This document shows, piece after piece, positions 6,608-8,255 of a DNA stretch of 8,255 nt (its first letter is position 1; each line of letters starts with the position of its first letter). Where the stretch lies: contig JAPSKJ010000085.1 of assembly GCA_031177735.1 (NCBI GenBank), positions 1-8,255 on the forward strand, in the 5' to 3' direction. Both the position numbers and the translations under genes were made by a program. A model generated the notes under the pieces. It worked only from the letters and a program-made list of their open reading frames with translations. It was not told the DNA's origin and did not search any database. Source of the DNA: Nocardioides sp. Lineage in GTDB: Bacteria > Actinomycetota > Actinomycetes > Propionibacteriales > Nocardioidaceae.

Positions 6608-7726
6608 CTAGTTGGCTGCGGCCTTGTCGGCGCCGCGGCGCCAGCGGATGCCGGCCTCGAGGAAGGCGTCGATCTCGCCGTCGAAGACCGCCGAGGGGTT
6701 GCCGGTCTCGTAGCCGGTGCGGAGGTCCTTGACGATCTGGTAGGGGTTGAGCACGTAGTTGCGCATCTGGTCGCCCCAGCTCGCGGCGACGTCGCCCTTG
6801 AGGTCCTTCTTCAGCGCCGCCTCCTCGGCCTTCTTCTTGGCCAGGAGCTTGGCCTTGAGGACGACCATCGCCGAGGCCTTGTTCTGCAGCTGCGACTTCT
6901 CGTTCTGGCAGGAGACCACGATGCCGGTCGGGATGTGGGTCAGTCGCACGGCCGAGTCGGTGGTGTTGACCGACTGGCCGCCCGGCCCGCCGGAGCGGAA
7001 GACGTCGACGCGCACGTCGTTCTCGTCGATCTCGATCTCGTCGGTCTGCTCGAGGACGGGGACGACCTCGACCGCGGCGAAGGAGGTCTGCCGGCGGCCC
7101 TGGTTGTCGAAGGGGCTGATCCGCACCAGGCGGTGGGTGCCGGCCTCGACGCTGAGGGTGCCGTAGGCGTAGGGCGCGTGGATCGCGAACTCGGCCGACT
7201 TGATGCCGGCCTCCTCCGCGTAGGAGATGTCGAAGACCTCGACGGGGTACTTCCGCTGCTCGGCCCAGCGGGTGTACATCCGCATCAGGGTCTCGGCGAA
7301 GTCGGCGGCGTCGACGCCGCCGGCTCCGGAGCGGATGGTCACGATGGCCTCACGGGCGTCGTACTCACCGTTGAGGAGGGTGCGCACCTCGAGCGCGTCG
7401 ACCTCCTTGCGCACCCGGCCCAGCTCGGTCTCCGCCTCGGCGAGCGACTCGGCGTCGCCCTCCTCGGTGCTGAGCTCGACCATGATGGCGAGGTCGTCGA
7501 TGCGACCACTGAGCTGCTCGAACCGCTCCAGCTCACCTTGAAGCAGGGAGAGCCGACCGGTCACCTTCTGCGCGTTCGCCTGGTCGTCCCACAGGTCGGG
7601 GGCGGCCACCTGCTCCTGGAGCCGGTCGATCTCCGCCTTCATCGAGCCCAGGTCGAGGACCTGCTCGATGGTGTGCATCGTCGCCTGGAGCTGCTTGATC
7701 TCGGAGTCGAAGTCGGGGCCTGCCAC
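6608..7726 (-). CDS. prfB: Peptide chain release factor 2 (RF2)
   Basis: Class I release factor that recognises UAA and UGA in the ribosomal A site and triggers peptidyl-tRNA hydrolysis in the cytoplasm. With the GTG start at 7726 the protein has 372 aa, close to the usual RF2 length of about 365-370. Visible marks: an N-terminal helical domain (about 1-110), the RF2-specific SPF anticodon-like tripeptide (204-206, within RISPFDNQG) rather than the PxT of RF1, and the catalytic GGQ loop (249-251, within SGGPGGQSVNT), followed by the conserved CQNEKSQLQNK segment. A longer in-frame GTG at 7771 would add 15 residues, but it overlaps the terminator stem of the neighbouring gene and those residues do not look like RF2. 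No programmed frameshift is seen: the frame is continuous without an early UGA, unlike E. coli prfB. The stop is TAG, read by RF1 rather than RF2. It is convergent with the ABC-like gene; ftsE/ftsX, the common downstream neighbours of actinobacterial prfB, are not here. Confidence 0.97.
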   Translation of the reverse strand: MAGPDFDSEIKQLQATMHTIEQVLDLGSMKAEIDRLQEQVAAPDLWDDQANAQKVTGRLSLLQGELERFEQLSGRIDDLAIMVELSTEEGDAESLAEAETELGRVRKEVDALEVRTLLNGEYDAREAIVTIRSGAGGVDAADFAETLMRMYTRWAEQRKYPVEVFDISYAEEAGIKSAEFAIHAPYAYGTLSVEAGTHRLVRISPFDNQGRRQTSFAAVEVVPVLEQTDEIEIDENDVRVDVFRSGGPGGQSVNTTDSAVRLTHIPTGIVVSCQNEKSQLQNKASAMVVLKAKLLAKKKAEEAALKKDLKGDVAASWGDQMRNYVLNPYQIVKDLRTGYETGNPSAVFDGEIDAFLEAGIRWRRGADKAAAN

Positions 7727-7734
7727 AAAGGGCA

Positions 7735-7765
7735 ACGTTACCGGCCGTGGGGGCACCGGACTAAA
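7735..7765 (-). promoter_or_regulatory. prfB promoter candidate, probably giving a leaderless mRNA
   Basis: On the minus strand TAACGT (7740 to 7735) fits the -10 consensus TANNNT. The GTG start at 7726 begins nine bases after its last base, about where transcription would start. No Shine-Dalgarno sequence precedes the GTG, which supports a leaderless or near-leaderless transcript, common in actinobacteria. A weak -35-like TTAGTC or TTTAGT lies 18-19 bases upstream. The element falls in the gap between the neighbouring gene's terminator and prfB. Confidence 0.5.
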
Positions 7766-7770
7766 CGCCA

Positions 7771-7800
7771 CAGGGGGCCTGCCGACGGGCAGGCCCCCTG
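7771..7800 (-). terminator. Perfect hairpin terminator of the right-end secreted-protein gene
   Basis: A perfect 13-bp stem pairs 7771-7783 with 7788-7800 around a four-base loop. It starts about 30 nt after the TGA stop of the minus-strand gene ending at 7831. There is no T-run. Read on the minus strand, its sequence closely resembles the hairpin at 5654-5689 (shared GCAGGGGG-x-CTGCCCGTC core), so it appears to have been duplicated along with the upstream coding module. Confidence 0.8.
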
Positions 7801-7830
7801 CGGATCGCCGGCGGTGTCAGGTCACCGCCG

Positions 7831-8138
7831 TCACCTCTTCTTGATGCGCACCTTCACCGTCGTGGCGAAGGAGTCGACCTGGCCGGAACCGGCGAAGACC
7901 AGCGTCGCCTTGACCGCCCTCTTCTTGCCGGCGAGCTTGCGCAGCCCCTTGCCGAGCTTGACCGACCCGATGCCGTCGACCACCGCGAACTCGATCACCG
8001 TGCCCCTCACCGCCAGCAACGCCGTGCCGGTGACCGGATGGCCGTTGGCGGACAGGCTCACCGTGACGGTCGCGCCCTTGCCGAGCCGCACCGGCGAGAG
8101 GACCGCGGTGATCATCTGCGCCGGCTTTGCGCCCGTCG
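7831..8138 (-). repeat. Duplicated C-terminal module, minus-strand copy
   Basis: Encodes the last ~102 residues of the right-end gene, paralogous to 5320-5628 but in inverted orientation. The copy has a shorter loop near the start (GKG versus GGRNGS) and a shorter Lys run in the middle (KKR versus AKKKKK-like). Both end with a basic tail (KVRIKKR here, KVTKRR in the other). The pair forms an inverted repeat of about 300 bp whose inner edges are about 2.2 kb apart. Confidence 0.85.
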
Positions 8139-8255
8139 TCGGCGTGGGCTGCTGCGGCACGGGCGTGCCAGCCACCGGGGCGACCGGGAAGACCTGGCTC
8201 GCCTGGGCCGCCGGCTCGAAGGTGGCACCCCGGCCGGCCTGGTCGGCGGTCACCG
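7831..8255 (-). CDS. C-terminal part of a second secreted protein with the shared basic Ig-like end module (partial, runs off window)
   Basis: Only the last ~141 codons are in the window; the frame is open through position 8255, so the start lies beyond it. A GTG at 8253 is in frame but is unlikely to be the real start, because the visible protein opens mid-domain and has no signal peptide. In order: the end of an unidentified domain (about the first 20 residues), a Pro/Thr/Val linker (PVPQQPTPTTG), then an Ig-like module of about 95 residues nearly matching the C-terminus of the large LTD/phosphoesterase protein. The Lys/Arg-rich end lacks an LPXTG motif or membrane segment. By analogy the full protein is probably a large exported enzyme or adhesin; the nature of its N-terminal part cannot be judged. 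It terminates at a strong hairpin (7771-7800) before prfB, which is on the same strand but has its own promoter candidate. Confidence 0.8.
   Translation of the reverse strand, partial: VTADQAGRGATFEPAAQASQVFPVAPVAGTPVPQQPTPTTGAKPAQMITAVLSPVRLGKGATVTVSLSANGHPVTGTALLAVRGTVIEFAVVDGIGSVKLGKGLRKLAGKKRAVKATLVFAGSGQVDSFATTVKVRIKKR

Noticed and set aside
6629..6642. GGCGCCGCGGCGCC palindrome near the prfB 3' end as a terminator
   Set aside because: It lies within the prfB coding region, before its stop; such GC palindromes arise by chance at this base composition. It could at most affect antisense transcripts from the ABC-like gene.
7727..7771. GTG at 7771 as the prfB start
   Set aside because: The codon overlaps the base of the neighbouring terminator stem and the extra 15 residues are Pro/Val-rich with no RF2 resemblance.

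Overview
The window is very GC-rich (about 70% G+C by eye) and uses GTG starts, GC-ending codons and I-shaped GC hairpin terminators without U tracts. This points to a high-GC actinobacterium. Nocardioides or a close Propionibacteriales relative is my best guess, inferred from the style of the RF2 and surface proteins and not proven.

Layout. (1) 7-5628, plus strand: a very large secreted multidomain protein of 1873 aa. It has a signal peptide, three lamin-tail domains (LTD) separated by Pro/Thr/Ser linkers, several Ig-like beta modules, a calcineurin-like metallophosphoesterase domain, and a C-terminal basic Ig-like module. A strong hairpin terminator follows. (2) 5733-5758: a small AT-rich island with a 13-nt imperfect tandem repeat, acting as promoter or operator for the next gene. 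(3) 5782-6594 plus stop, plus strand: an ABC-ATPase-like protein clearly derived from the SsuB/TauB (sulfonate/taurine) family, in which the Walker A, Q-loop, signature, Walker B glutamate and H-loop are all altered. It looks like a conserved-fold pseudo-ATPase. (4) 6608-7726, minus strand: prfB (release factor 2), convergent with the ABC gene (10 nt apart), probably expressed as a leaderless mRNA. (5) 7831 to the window edge, minus strand: the 3' end of a second secreted protein. Its last ~100 residues are a close copy of the C-terminal module of protein (1), and its terminator hairpin also resembles that of protein (1).

How the parts relate. The two surface-protein genes point toward each other and carry homologous 3' modules, so a ~300-bp inverted repeat flanks the ABC-like gene and prfB. 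The large protein is likely exported and hydrolyses a phosphoester outside the cell; its substrate cannot be read from sequence. The ABC-like gene has no permease or binding-protein gene beside it in the window. prfB is a housekeeping translation-termination gene. No mobile element, tRNA, rRNA or CRISPR array was seen. No gene-free stretch exceeds 300 bases: the two gaps are 5629-5781 (terminator plus promoter region) and 7727-7830 (terminator plus prfB promoter).

The least ordinary items are the SsuB-like protein with every catalytic motif degraded, and the duplicated C-terminal module-plus-terminator in inverted orientation.
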